A stretch of DNA of 64,000 bases from an uncultured Ruminococcus sp. (GTDB taxonomy: Bacteria; Bacillota; Clostridia; Oscillospirales; Acutalibacteraceae). Positions 55,539 to 64,000 of the stretch are shown in pieces. The notes beneath the pieces are model-generated. The model was not told the origin of the DNA, did no database searches, and saw nothing but the letters and a program-made list of their open reading frames with translations. Location of the stretch: contig CACWOX010000003.1 in NCBI GenBank assembly GCA_902762615.1, positions 1 through 64,000 on the forward strand, given 5' to 3'. The position numbers and the translations under genes are program-made. Within the stretch, counting starts at the first letter, position 1, and each line of letters begins with the position of its first letter.

Positions 55539-57680
55539 TTACGATTTCTTGGCGGCTGCGGTCTGTCCGTCGTTCTTGGCGGCGTCGTCCGTGCTATTGG
55601 TGGTTGCGGATGTATCGTCCTTGACGATGAATTTGAAGATGTGGTTGTAATAATCCCTGTCGAGTATCTGCTTGGAATAGGTGGTCTTGGCACGGACAAT
55701 CTTGTTCATGCTGCTCACATAATTGTCTCTTTCTTCATCGGAAAGCGTGCAATTGGCATTCGGCGTGAATCGCTTGGTCGAACCGTTGTATTCGCCCTGT
55801 GTGCTGATCCACGACCAGCCGTTGACCTTCAGCAGAGCGAAGTGATCTCCCTCCGCCATGATGTCGCTGCCCGTGAGCAGTCTGGAATCGTATTCGAGAC
55901 CGAAGAGATTGGAGAGGGTGGGCAGTATGTCGATGGTGGAACAGGGCTTATCCACCAAGACCGGCTCTTTCATGGAGGCGCTCCACAGAATGAAGCCGTT
56001 GCGGTAGAGGTCAAAATTGTTGCGTATGTCGTTCTGGGATATGCCGTAAAGGGAAGCCAGATCCGCGTCGCTGAGCGCATAGGGATAATGGTCGGCAGCC
56101 ATGGCAAAGACCGTGTCCTCCAGCTCTCCGGCTTCGTCCAGCGCGTCCACAAGCGCCTTGAGCATCAGCTCGACCTCATACTGACAGGCGTTGAAGGCGC
56201 GCACGCCCTCCGACTTGCCGTTCAGGTAGGCGGGGAGATCGCCCTTGTGCCGTGTGGACATGGAATTGCCGCTGAAGGTGTAATTCGCGTGACCGCTTAC
56301 GCTCATATAATATGCGTGGAACGGCACATCAAGACCTATGTAATCCTTCACGGTCACCTCCGCCATTTCCTTGTCGGAACGCGGCCAGCTGTTGGTTTTC
56401 AGGGTCAGACCGTTGCCGATCGCCTTCCACTTGTAGCCGAAATTGGGATGGGATTTGTTGCGGCCGTAATAGGTGTAGGAATTGTTGTGGTAGGCAAGCG
56501 TCTTGTAGCCGATTTTTTTGAACTGATTGCCCAGCACCAGCGGCTGATAGGTCGAACCGCTTACCTTGAGGCAGTTGGCTGTGGTGTAGAAATTGCCCGT
56601 CATGTTGGAGTATTCGCCGGTTGCAGTGCTTCCTCCCCATACGGAATTGTAGAAATTTTTAAACACGAAGCCCTCGGTCGACATCTTGTAGAGCGTGGGT
56701 GTGAATTCGGGGTCGATGATCTTGTCGGAGAAGCCCTCGAGCGTGATGAATATGAGGTTCTTGCCCTTGAACATACCGGTGTACTTGTTCTGCTGTGTGG
56801 GCTGCACCGATTGGAAATACTTGTCCATATTTTTGAGCTGGGTGGACTTGGCGGACTTGGCAGCCTTGTCAAAGTCAATGTTCATCACATTGTAACCGTA
56901 CTCAATGGTCTCTTCGCCCTTACTGTCGTCGTCTTTACCGTCGTCAGGCAGTGAAGGGTCAATAACGCCCTCCGAATCAAATTCCTCCACAGGCGCGCCG
57001 AAAATGAGCTGCTTGATGTCGATGCGCGTGGTGTTGAATATTCCGTAATACCGGAAGCTGGTGTCCAGATCGTTTTGCAGATAGGTGTAGTAGTAGTAGG
57101 GCGTGTAATCATCCGTATCGTTCTTGGAGCTTCTGATCGACACAAGAATGGGAAAATACATGACAATAAACGCCAAAAAGCATATCGCGGAATATGTCAC
57201 ATTTTTCTCCGATTCGTCGGGAACCAGATATCTGCCGCCGACGCACATCAGCACAAGCGGCACAAAGAAGGCGACGATCACGGGCAGCACCCTCACCATC
57301 GCGACAATTGCCTCGCGCCAGAACTGCGTCACGTCCTTTGCCTGACCCAGCGTCTGCCACGAAAAGAAGGTGTGGAAATTGCCGTAATAGCTGACATGGA
57401 AGGAGAACCACACTGCCAGCACTGCCAGCACCGCCTTAAAGAATATCCTGCGCACCTTTCCCGGGAGAAGCGAAGCCACAAGGCTGAGAAGGAAACCCAT
57501 TGCCAGCGATAAAAACAGCATGTATTTGTATTTGTCGTCAAAGACGCCGCCGAATATATTCCCCTTTGCCAGCATTTCCATGTACACCAGCGTCAGCGGC
57601 AGATACAGAATGCCGACAACATCCTTAAAATACGTGTTTCTGTCAATCGCGTCGATTAAATGATAGATTTTCTCGTTCAA
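55539..57680 (-). CDS. LTA synthase family sulfatase-fold membrane enzyme (copy 1)
   Basis: TTG 57680 has AGGAGG 10 bases upstream. The 713 residues hold five N-terminal membrane helices (to about 200) and a large extracellular sulfatase-fold domain. LtaS-type enzymes transfer glycerol phosphate from phosphatidylglycerol to lipoteichoic acid. Visible are NLIFITLEGFSD, the nucleophile threonine in VWGGSTATGEYSNMTG (about 358-373), YHNNSYTYYGRNKSHP and FAMAADHYPYALSD. It is a close paralogue of the upstream gene, with which it forms an operon. A charged, Ala-rich tail ends it. Confidence 0.9.
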   Translation of the reverse strand: MNEKIYHLIDAIDRNTYFKDVVGILYLPLTLVYMEMLAKGNIFGGVFDDKYKYMLFLSLAMGFLLSLVASLLPGKVRRIFFKAVLAVLAVWFSFHVSYYGNFHTFFSWQTLGQAKDVTQFWREAIVAMVRVLPVIVAFFVPLVLMCVGGRYLVPDESEKNVTYSAICFLAFIVMYFPILVSIRSSKNDTDDYTPYYYYTYLQNDLDTSFRYYGIFNTTRIDIKQLIFGAPVEEFDSEGVIDPSLPDDGKDDDSKGEETIEYGYNVMNIDFDKAAKSAKSTQLKNMDKYFQSVQPTQQNKYTGMFKGKNLIFITLEGFSDKIIDPEFTPTLYKMSTEGFVFKNFYNSVWGGSTATGEYSNMTGNFYTTANCLKVSGSTYQPLVLGNQFKKIGYKTLAYHNNSYTYYGRNKSHPNFGYKWKAIGNGLTLKTNSWPRSDKEMAEVTVKDYIGLDVPFHAYYMSVSGHANYTFSGNSMSTRHKGDLPAYLNGKSEGVRAFNACQYEVELMLKALVDALDEAGELEDTVFAMAADHYPYALSDADLASLYGISQNDIRNNFDLYRNGFILWSASMKEPVLVDKPCSTIDILPTLSNLFGLEYDSRLLTGSDIMAEGDHFALLKVNGWSWISTQGEYNGSTKRFTPNANCTLSDEERDNYVSSMNKIVRAKTTYSKQILDRDYYNHIFKFIVKDDTSATTNSTDDAAKNDGQTAAAKKS

Positions 57681-57721
57681 AATATTCAAACCTCCTGCGT
57701 TGATTATGTGAAGCTGTATCA

Positions 57722-59761
57722 TTATTGCTTGCCGAATACGTGCGCGTAATAATTCTTTTCAAGCAGCTGCTTGGAATATGTCGTTTTGGCTCGGACGACC
57801 TTGTTCATGCGCGAAATATATTCCTCCGTCTCGCTGTCGGAAAGGGTACATTCGGCGCTGGGAGTGAATTTTTGGGAAACGCCTCTGTAGGTTCCCTGCG
57901 TGCTGATCCACGACCAGCCGCCCACCTTCAGCAGAGCGAAGTGGTCGCCCTCCGCCATGATGTCGCTGCCCATGAGCAGTCTGGAGTCATACTCCAGCCC
58001 AAACAGATTGGAGAGAGTGGGCAGAATGTCGATGGTAGAGCAGGGCTTGTCCACCGTCACAGGCTTTTTCATGGAGGCGCTCCACAGAATGAAGCCGTTG
58101 CGGTACAGGTCAAAATTATTGCGAATGCCGGATTTCGGCAGCCCGTACAGCGTAGCGAGCGCCTCGTCATCCAGCGCGTAGGGATAATGGTCGGCTGCCA
58201 TGGCAAAGACCGTGTCGTCCAGCTTGCCGGCTTTATCCAGCTCGTCCACCAGCACGCGCAGCATAAGCTCCAGCTCATACTGACAGGCGAGATATGCCTG
58301 CACGTCCGAGGGATAATGGCGCATTCTTTCGGTCAGATCGGCTTTATGCCGCACCGACATCATATTGCCCTCGTAGGTGTAGTTGGCGTGTCCGCTGACC
58401 GTCATGTAATAGGCATGGAACGGCACATCGAGATTGACATAATCCTTCACCGTCTCCTCCGCCATTTCCTTGTCGGAACGCGGCCAGCAATTGCTCTTGA
58501 GGGTGAGTCCGTTGCCGATTGCCTTCCATTTATAGCCGAAATTGGGATGGGACAGGTCCCGCCCGTAATAGGTGTAGGAATTGTTGTGGTAGGCAAGCGT
58601 CTCATAGCCTATCTTGGAGAACTGATTGCCCAGCACAAAGGGCTGGTAGGTCTTTCCGCTCTTTTTGAGACAGTTTGCATTCTGATGGAAGTTGCCTGTC
58701 ATATTGGAATACTCTCCCGTGGCGGTGCTTCCGCCCCAGACAGAGTTGTAGAAATTTTTGAATACAAAGCCCTCGGTGGACATCTTGTAGAGCGTCGGCG
58801 TGAATTCCGGATCAATGATTTTGTCCGAAAAGCCCTCGATCGTGATGAATATGAGATTTTTGCCCTTGAACATGCCTGTGTATTCGTTCTGACGGGTGGG
58901 CTGCACATTGCTGAAGTATTCGTCCATGCTTTTGAGCATGGTGTTGTCAGTGGAGCCGGCAGCTTTGTCAAAATCAATATCCATCACATTGTAACCGTAT
59001 TCCTTCGCCTTGTCGGAGGGCGACAGAACAATCGGGGCGGCGTTGAGATCACTTGCGTCAAATTCCTCGACCGGAGCGCCGAATATCAGCTGCCCCACAT
59101 CAATGCGAGTGGCGTTGACGATGCCGAAATACCGGAAGCTGGTGTCCAGATCGTTCTGCAGGTATGTATAGTAATAATGCGCCGTGTATTCAGAGGTGGA
59201 TTTCTTCGAGCCGTTAATAATGAGCAGCGCCGGAAAATACAGCGCGGCAAAGGCAGCCAGCGACGCTCCGGCAAGGGGAAGATTCCTCCCGCTGCCGTCC
59301 GGAATCAGCAGAACGCCTATCGCGCACATGATGACAAGCGGCACAAAGAATCCCAGTATCACATACCACACATTTCCCGCGGCGACGATGGCTTCCCGCC
59401 AGAACTGCGTGACGTCCTTGGCTTGTCCCAGCGTCTGCCATGAGAAGAAGGTGTGAAAATTACCGTAGTAGCTGACGTGGAACGAAAACCACACCGCCAA
59501 CACCGCGAGTACGGTTCTGTAAAAAATCCTTCGTCCCCTGCCGGGAAACAGCATGGCGGCAAAGCTTAGCAAAAAGCCCATGGCAGCCGACAGCGCAAGC
59601 ATGTAGCCCAGTGTGCCGTCAAAGACGCTGCCGAATACCTTCAGCTTAGCCATGATCTCCATGTAAAGCAGTGACGCGGGAAGGAACAGGATTTCCAATA
59701 CCGCCCTCAGCGTATCGTTGCCCTCAAAGGAAAGCAGTTTCCGATTAAGCCTTTCTTTCAT
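57722..59761 (-). CDS. LTA synthase family sulfatase-fold membrane enzyme (copy 2)
   Basis: The 679-residue paralogue starts at ATG 59761 after GGGAG. It shares long identical blocks with the downstream copy, including FHVSYYGNFHTFFSWQTLGQAKDVTQFWREAIVA, TLYKMSTEGFVFKNFYNS, VWGGSTATGEYSNMTGNF with the nucleophile threonine, and AADHYPYALDD. Both copies keep the metal and nucleophile residues I can recognise. The duplication is recent enough for stretches to be identical, so gene conversion or division of labour (primase versus synthase, as in Listeria) is possible. Confidence 0.9.
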   Translation of the reverse strand: MKERLNRKLLSFEGNDTLRAVLEILFLPASLLYMEIMAKLKVFGSVFDGTLGYMLALSAAMGFLLSFAAMLFPGRGRRIFYRTVLAVLAVWFSFHVSYYGNFHTFFSWQTLGQAKDVTQFWREAIVAAGNVWYVILGFFVPLVIMCAIGVLLIPDGSGRNLPLAGASLAAFAALYFPALLIINGSKKSTSEYTAHYYYTYLQNDLDTSFRYFGIVNATRIDVGQLIFGAPVEEFDASDLNAAPIVLSPSDKAKEYGYNVMDIDFDKAAGSTDNTMLKSMDEYFSNVQPTRQNEYTGMFKGKNLIFITIEGFSDKIIDPEFTPTLYKMSTEGFVFKNFYNSVWGGSTATGEYSNMTGNFHQNANCLKKSGKTYQPFVLGNQFSKIGYETLAYHNNSYTYYGRDLSHPNFGYKWKAIGNGLTLKSNCWPRSDKEMAEETVKDYVNLDVPFHAYYMTVSGHANYTYEGNMMSVRHKADLTERMRHYPSDVQAYLACQYELELMLRVLVDELDKAGKLDDTVFAMAADHYPYALDDEALATLYGLPKSGIRNNFDLYRNGFILWSASMKKPVTVDKPCSTIDILPTLSNLFGLEYDSRLLMGSDIMAEGDHFALLKVGGWSWISTQGTYRGVSQKFTPSAECTLSDSETEEYISRMNKVVRAKTTYSKQLLEKNYYAHVFGKQ

Positions 59762-59848
59762 ATTATCGCTCCCTCAGTCAAACAATTAAATGCCGTTGAT
59801 GATTCCCACTGTAATACATTCACGACATGATAAAATACCATAAGTATT

Positions 59849-59877
59849 ATTCTATCAGATAATTATAAAAAATGCAA
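59849..59877 (-). promoter_or_regulatory. Predicted promoter of the LTA synthase pair
   Basis: Minus strand TTGCAT (59877-59872), 17-base spacer, TAGAAT (59854-59849). Confidence 0.65.
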
Positions 59878-60186
59878 TGCAAAAATCAAGGCTTTATGGG
59901 AAATCCACCTTCAATTTGCCCCGATTTTTGGATAATCCGCCGTCTGTTCTTTAGAAGAGCGTCTTGGAATCAGGTTTGGCGCGGGGCGCAGGCTGATAAA
60001 GGCTGGAGCTGTTCCCGCACCAGGCAGACGAAAAAAAGCACTTCCCCGCACGAAGCAGCCCTTTGCCGCGCCGCCCGCGTCGAGGAGCCGGATACGGCAT
60101 TCGCCGTCCGCGCACGGAACGGTTTCGGTTAAAGGCAGGTCGGAATGACTCTCCGGTTTTTCTGTTGGGAAGTGCTTATTTGATTT
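59878..60186. other. GC-rich spacer without recognised gene
   Basis: The spacer between the LTA genes and the radical SAM gene has open frames, but none with a convincing start or protein-like composition. I see no terminator or shared repeat. Confidence 0.5.
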
Positions 60187-61263
60187 TTATTGTTTCTGTT
60201 TGGAAGGTGAAAGATACCTCTCGGAGAAGTGCCGCTCGTCCGCTTCGAGCATTTTCCTTGCCATTTCGTCGGCACGCGTTATCAATATCTGCTGATACCG
60301 GCACTGCTGTCCGCTGACCTCAGCCGTATCGCCGCACTGCTGGTAATTCAGACAGGCGCAGTCGTTGACGCAGCGCTTCCGCATGGCGCAGCCCTCGCAA
60401 AAGGACGGCTTTTTCAGGCTGCTCTGATAGATGGAATCCCTGCGGGCAAAGTTGATCCCTTCCTTCACGCTGCCCATGCGGTATTTTTCCATGCCGCCGA
60501 ACTGGATACATGGGTAAATGTTCCCGTCCCAGTCGATGTACGGCTTTCGCATGCCTAATTGGCAGATATGGCATTTTCTGTCCTTGGTTATGGCGAGTAT
60601 TTTTTCCTCGAAGGGGTTAAAATAGACGTCCTCTCCATTCGTGTATTTTTTCAATATGTATTCGCCCAGCATTGCAAGCTGATTTGACAGGATATCCATG
60701 CTGTCCTCGTCCCAGCCGGCAGACGGTCGGGCGTCAATGGCTAAATTCAGCCGCCTTACGCCCGACGCAAAGAGGTATTGCATGGATTCATTCACAATGC
60801 CGACGGTTTCGGGAGTCGCCGTCGCCATGATGAACGCGCCCGGGCGGTATTGCAGCAGCAGCCCGAGCTTTTCGTCCAGCGCGGCAAGGCAGTCTTTCCC
60901 ATTGGCATAGAGACGGTTGGTGCGGGTCATCAATCCGTCGTGCGACATGGCGATGTCGATATTCTCATTTCGGGCAAAATCGAGAAATTCTTCATCGAAA
61001 AGCAGTCCGTTGGTGGTCATGTTCCAGCTAAATTTTACGTCCGCAAAGCGCTTGGAATATTCCACGCATTTGTAAATCAGCGGTTTGCACAGCAGCGGTT
61101 CGCCCCCGAAGAAGGAGACGCCCACAAAGCCGTCATTCTCCCCGACCGCCATATCAATGGCACGAAGCGCCGTTTCCTCGGTCATGAAGACATTCTCGTG
61201 CGTCTCAAAGCAGTACTTACAGCGGAGGTTGCACTGCTTGGTGAGAATCAGTGAGATATTCAT
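60187..61263 (-). CDS. Radical SAM/SPASM peptide-maturase-like enzyme
   Basis: The 358 residues start at ATG 61263, which has GGAGG 7 bases upstream. The radical SAM cluster motif CNLRCKYC (about 12-19) and SFFGGEPLLCKP (about 51-62) are followed by a SPASM domain with CHICQLGMRKPYIDWDGNIYPC (about 262-283) and CEGCAMRKRCVNDCACLNYQQC (about 315-336), which bind auxiliary 4Fe-4S clusters. This layout is typical of anaerobic sulfatase-maturase and RiPP-maturase enzymes. A 96-residue peptide gene lies 15 bases upstream, favouring peptide modification. No sulfatase with the Cys/Ser maturation motif is encoded beside it. Confidence 0.88.
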   Translation of the reverse strand: MNISLILTKQCNLRCKYCFETHENVFMTEETALRAIDMAVGENDGFVGVSFFGGEPLLCKPLIYKCVEYSKRFADVKFSWNMTTNGLLFDEEFLDFARNENIDIAMSHDGLMTRTNRLYANGKDCLAALDEKLGLLLQYRPGAFIMATATPETVGIVNESMQYLFASGVRRLNLAIDARPSAGWDEDSMDILSNQLAMLGEYILKKYTNGEDVYFNPFEEKILAITKDRKCHICQLGMRKPYIDWDGNIYPCIQFGGMEKYRMGSVKEGINFARRDSIYQSSLKKPSFCEGCAMRKRCVNDCACLNYQQCGDTAEVSGQQCRYQQILITRADEMARKMLEADERHFSERYLSPSKQKQ

Positions 61264-61278
61264 GCGAAATCCTCCGCG

Positions 61279-61569
61279 TCAATTGCTTGCGTCGGGAAAA
61301 TAAGCCACGTCGCCGTCCAATGTGAATGTCTCATCGTCCGAGGAACATGCATCCGACGAGCCAATATCCGAATCCGACACATTCTCAACGGTCATGTTGC
61401 CGTCGTAATCCGGCGGCAGGTATTGCGTGTCGCCCGCTAACGAATTGCTGAAGCAGCCGGTCAGCCCTCCCAGCATTGCCGCCGCTGCCGCTGTCGCCGC
61501 AACCGCCTTCTTCACGGCTCCGCTCACGCCGTAGCCTGCTTCATAGACTTCCGTCTTTTTTGGTTTCAT
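61279..61569 (-). CDS. Candidate precursor peptide or lipoprotein partner of the radical SAM enzyme
   Basis: ATG 61569 has GGGAGG 7 bases upstream. The 96 residues comprise a basic N-terminus, an Ala-rich hydrophobic stretch (AVAATAAAAAMLGG, about 22-35) ending in the lipobox-like LTGC (Cys39), and an acidic tail rich in Asp, Ser and Tyr: QYLPPDYDGNM (about 49-59), SDIGSSDACSSDDE and a final LDGDVAYFPDASN. Only two cysteines are present. Its stop abuts the ribosome-binding site of the radical SAM gene, so they are cotranscribed. It could be a modified surface lipoprotein or a RiPP precursor. The family is not recognised. Confidence 0.75.
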   Translation of the reverse strand: MKPKKTEVYEAGYGVSGAVKKAVAATAAAAAMLGGLTGCFSNSLAGDTQYLPPDYDGNMTVENVSDSDIGSSDACSSDDETFTLDGDVAYFPDASN

Positions 61570-61635
61570 GATAATTCCTCCCTCGTTTTTTCCTTTTCTT
61601 TCATTACTATAACCTTCATTTTTCAAAAAAGGTTG

Positions 61636-61683
61636 GCAAAAAAACAAAACTTCCCCGACGCCTTTGCGAGAAAAACGTCGGGG
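61636..61683 (-). terminator. Terminator of the decarboxylase operon
   Basis: On the minus strand CCCCGACG (61683-61676) pairs with CGTCGGGG (61660-61653), followed by a T-rich run. It separates the carboxylase genes from the peptide/radical SAM operon. Confidence 0.75.
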
Positions 61684-61698
61684 ACTGATTGGAAATCA

Positions 61699-63096
61699 TT
61701 AAACGGGATGTACCTTCTCCGCCGCGTCGAAGTGGGCGCTGTCGATGCCGTATTTTGCATCTCTGCGGTTCTGGAAGAACTTGGTGGCAACCTGTCCGAA
61801 GCATGCGTAGGAGAGCACGTCCTCCTCCTGCTCGAGGTATTCGGTCATCTCCTCGCGCAGCTGCTCAAGCTCCGGCTTGATGAGATCGGCAGGACGGCAG
61901 TCGATGGGTTCGAGATCGCCGATGATCTTCTTGCGGAATTCGGGGTCGATGGGCATTGGCGTCTTGCCGTAGGTACCCTGCACAAGTCCCTTGAATTCCT
62001 TGGTGGTCATCTTGTAGCGTTCGCCCATGATCACATTCAGCACAGCCTGTGTGCCGACAATCTGTGATGTAGGCGTGACAAGCGGCGGATAGCCCGCATC
62101 CTCGCGGACACGCGGCACTTCGTTGAGCACGTCGCTGAGCTTGTCTAACTTGCCTGCGTCCTTGAGCTGCGACACCAGATTGGAGAGCATGCCGCCCGGT
62201 ACCTGATAGAGCAGCGTCTTGGAATCGACCTCCAGCACCTTGGGATTCATCAGACCGCTGCTGAGATACTTCTGGCGAAGCGTCTCGACATAATCCCTGA
62301 TCTGCGCGAGCAGGTTGAGATCGAGTCCTGTGTCGTATTCGGTGCCTTTGAGGGCGGCGACCATTGACTCGGTTGCGGGGTGCGAGGTTCCCAGAGCCAT
62401 CGGGGACATCGCTGTGTCCACCACGTCAACGCCCGCTTCGATTGCCTTGAGCATGGACATCGAGGCAAGTCCCGAGGTGTAGTGGGTGTGCAGCTGAATC
62501 GGAATCTTGACGGTCTCTTTGAGCGCCTTGACGAGATCGTATGTGCCGTAAGGAGTCAGCAGACCTGCCATATCCTTGATGCAAATGGAGTCCGCGCCTG
62601 TGTCCTCAAGCGTCTTGGCGTATTTGGTGAAATATTCAAGCGTAAAGACGGGACCGGTGGTGTAGGAAATGCAGCCCTGCACATGTCCGCCGTACTTCTT
62701 GGCGGCATTGATGGAGGTTTCGAGATTTCTTATGTCATTGAGAGCGTCGAATATGCGCATGATGTCAATGCCGTTGTCAATCGACTTCTGGACGAAGTAT
62801 TCCACCACGTCGTCGGCGTAATGGCGGTAGCCCAGCATATTCTGACCGCGGAAGAGCATTTGCAGCTTGGTGTTGGGGCAAGCCTTGCGGATGGTTCTCA
62901 GACGCTCCCACGGATCTTCATTGAGAAAGCGAAGGCAGGCGTCAAAGGTAGCGCCGCCCCAGCATTCCAGCGAATGAAAGCCCACCTTGTCGAGATCGGA
63001 AAGCATCGGCAGCATTTCCTCGGTGGTCATTCTGGTGGCGATAAGCGACTGGTGCGCGTCGCGCAGCACCGTCTCGGTAATTTTGATCTGTGCCAT
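61699..63096 (-). CDS. oadA: Oxaloacetate decarboxylase alpha / pyruvate carboxylase subunit B-type carboxyltransferase
   Basis: This 465-residue biotin-dependent carboxyltransferase has the DRE-TIM barrel: ITETVLRDAHQSLIATRMTTEEM (about 6-28), ECWGGATFDAC (about 44-54), LFRGQNMLGYRHY (about 80-92), the carboxylated-biotin lysine region SICIKDMAGLLTPY (about 170-183) and HTHYTSGLASM (about 206-216) with the metal-binding histidines. It lacks the fused biotin domain, which the next gene supplies. With the biotin carrier and the acyl-CoA carboxyltransferase it may form a Na+-pumping decarboxylase or transcarboxylase. The membrane beta subunit is not in view. Confidence 0.9.
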   Translation of the reverse strand: MAQIKITETVLRDAHQSLIATRMTTEEMLPMLSDLDKVGFHSLECWGGATFDACLRFLNEDPWERLRTIRKACPNTKLQMLFRGQNMLGYRHYADDVVEYFVQKSIDNGIDIMRIFDALNDIRNLETSINAAKKYGGHVQGCISYTTGPVFTLEYFTKYAKTLEDTGADSICIKDMAGLLTPYGTYDLVKALKETVKIPIQLHTHYTSGLASMSMLKAIEAGVDVVDTAMSPMALGTSHPATESMVAALKGTEYDTGLDLNLLAQIRDYVETLRQKYLSSGLMNPKVLEVDSKTLLYQVPGGMLSNLVSQLKDAGKLDKLSDVLNEVPRVREDAGYPPLVTPTSQIVGTQAVLNVIMGERYKMTTKEFKGLVQGTYGKTPMPIDPEFRKKIIGDLEPIDCRPADLIKPELEQLREEMTEYLEQEEDVLSYACFGQVATKFFQNRRDAKYGIDSAHFDAAEKVHPV

Positions 63097-63117
63097 AATG
63101 TTGCCTCCCGTCCGCTA

Positions 63118-63504
63118 TCAGCCTATTGTGACAAGTGCGGTGCCGGATTCGACAGTCTGACCCTTGATGACGTAAACCTCGACAACCTTGCCGTCCTTGG
63201 GAGCGACAATGGCGTTTTCCATCTTCATGGCTTCGAGCACGAGCAGGGTATCGCCCGACTTTACGTAATCGCCGGGCTTGATCTGAACGTCAAGCACTGT
63301 GCCGGGCATCGGGGAATTGACGGTCTCGCCTGCCGCGGGAGCCTTGGGCGCGGCGGGAGCGGCGGGAGCCTTGGGAGCGGCGGGAGCCTTGGGTGCGGCG
63401 GGAGCGGCAGGTGCGGCAGCCGCGGCAGAAACACTGTCGCCGCCGACCTCTTCCACCTGTACGTCATATGCAACGCCGTTAACGGTAATTTTCAGATTTT
63501 TCAT
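63118..63504 (-). CDS. Biotin carboxyl carrier protein
   Basis: The 128-residue carrier starts at ATG 63504 after AGGAGG. It has a short N-terminal region, an Ala-Pro-Lys-rich flexible linker (about 28-60) and a biotinyl domain with the biotin attachment motif EAMKMEN (lysine near 94), SPMPGTV and KPGDYVKSGD. It carries CO2 between the partner carboxyltransferases encoded on either side. Confidence 0.93.
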   Translation of the reverse strand: MKNLKITVNGVAYDVQVEEVGGDSVSAAAAAPAAPAAPKAPAAPKAPAAPAAPKAPAAGETVNSPMPGTVLDVQIKPGDYVKSGDTLLVLEAMKMENAIVAPKDGKVVEVYVIKGQTVESGTALVTIG

Positions 63505-63553
63505 GGGAAATTCCTCCTGATATATGTCAAGTATGTCAATTATTTCACATTCA

Positions 63554-64000
63554 TCAGAGCTGAATGTTGGAGTGCTTCTTGGGCAGGCGGGAAACCTTCT
63601 TGGAAGCCAGCATGTCAAGCGCTGCCACGACCGCGGAACGTGTGCCGGCAGGAGCGATCACGTCGTCGATGTAGCCCTCGGAGGCTGCCGCCGCGGGAGA
63701 AGCGAGCGTATTTCTGTAATCGTCCTCGATCTCGGCACGCTTGGCAACCGGATCTTCCACGCCCTTCAGCTCGTCGTTGTACATGATGGCGGTGAAGGTC
63801 TCGGGCGCAAGGGGAGCAATCACAGCATTGGGCCATGCCACGGTGAAGTCGGCGTTTGCCGCGCGACCTGCCAGAGCGACGAATGCGGGACCGTATGCCG
63901 CGCCGATGATAATTGCCAGCTTGACGGTAGTCGCCTCGGCATAGGCGTGCATCAGCTTTGCGGCGTCGCGCACGGTCTCAAAGCCGTAGGTATCGACCAG
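63554..64000 (-). CDS. Acyl-CoA carboxyltransferase / methylmalonyl-CoA decarboxylase alpha subunit (5' end outside window)
   Basis: The visible 148 residues are the C-terminal end of a crotonase-fold carboxyltransferase (MmdA/PccB type): VRDAAKLMHAYAEATTVKLAIIIGAAYGPAFVALAGRAANADFTVAWPNAVIAPLAPETFTAIMY, then a DDVIAPAGTRSAVVAALDML segment close to the family's conserved IDDVI-P-TR ending. The frame continues past the window edge. It precedes the biotin carrier and oadA-like genes on the minus strand. The substrate, methylmalonyl-CoA or another acyl-CoA, cannot be decided from this part. Confidence 0.9.
   Translation of the reverse strand: MVDTYGFETVRDAAKLMHAYAEATTVKLAIIIGAAYGPAFVALAGRAANADFTVAWPNAVIAPLAPETFTAIMYNDELKGVEDPVAKRAEIEDDYRNTLASPAAAASEGYIDDVIAPAGTRSAVVAALDMLASKKVSRLPKKHSNIQL

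Overview
The window looks like a chromosomal segment of an anaerobic, spore-forming Clostridia bacterium, most likely in the Oscillospiraceae/Ruminococcaceae range (inference). The evidence is a gerA-type germination operon, an LTA-synthase pair, Gram-positive promoters and Shine-Dalgarno sites, frequent TTG/GTG starts, GC-rich genes in AT-rich spacers, and a biotin-dependent decarboxylase cluster. I saw no tRNA, rRNA or CRISPR array, and no intact transposase or integrase.

Layout. 1-0.7 kb: AT-rich 3' part of an arginyl-tRNA synthetase gene that is foreign in composition. 0.8-7.5 kb: membrane protein, gerA-like operon (A, B, C and a small D-like gene) split by a MITE-like insertion, then prfB. 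7.5-15 kb: membrane proteins, a membrane-anchored TIR protein, a large lipoprotein with an (EP)n tail, an FMN-bind-like protein, a DUF2975/YozG regulator pair, and a DUF2185 protein. 15-30 kb: acpP, aroE-aroK, two FAD oxidoreductases, an Ntn-hydrolase-like protein lacking its cysteine, coaE, a lytic transglycosylase, DUF1836, DegV, an AEC transporter, nagA, an LRR membrane protein and purA. 30-40 kb: secA, a Sel1/J-domain/HIRAN cluster, and a hybrid histidine kinase followed by an HD-GYP response regulator. 40-45 kb: an accessory-looking island with a decayed esterase remnant, a DUF927 helicase-like gene followed by an iteron-like array around an AT-rich core, a YdcF lipoprotein, and an AT-rich VanZ cassette. 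45-64 kb: a copper ATPase with an in-frame CopZ, an FTR-like protein, an M16C protease, leuB, metA, glycogen debranching enzyme, two tandem LTA synthases, a radical SAM/SPASM enzyme with a 96-residue partner peptide, and carboxyltransferase/biotin-carrier genes.

The intergenic DNA is unusually structured. One GC-rich terminator design recurs at several loci. Heptanucleotide and octanucleotide tandem arrays occupy many spacers, and a roughly 220-bp dispersed repeat occurs twice nearly intact.

The best candidates for something new are the radical SAM/peptide pair, the DUF927 gene with its symmetric repeat array, the Sel1/J/HIRAN operon, the CopA-CopZ in-frame nesting, and the precisely bounded insertion in the ger operon. 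All functions come from reading the sequence; no database search was possible.
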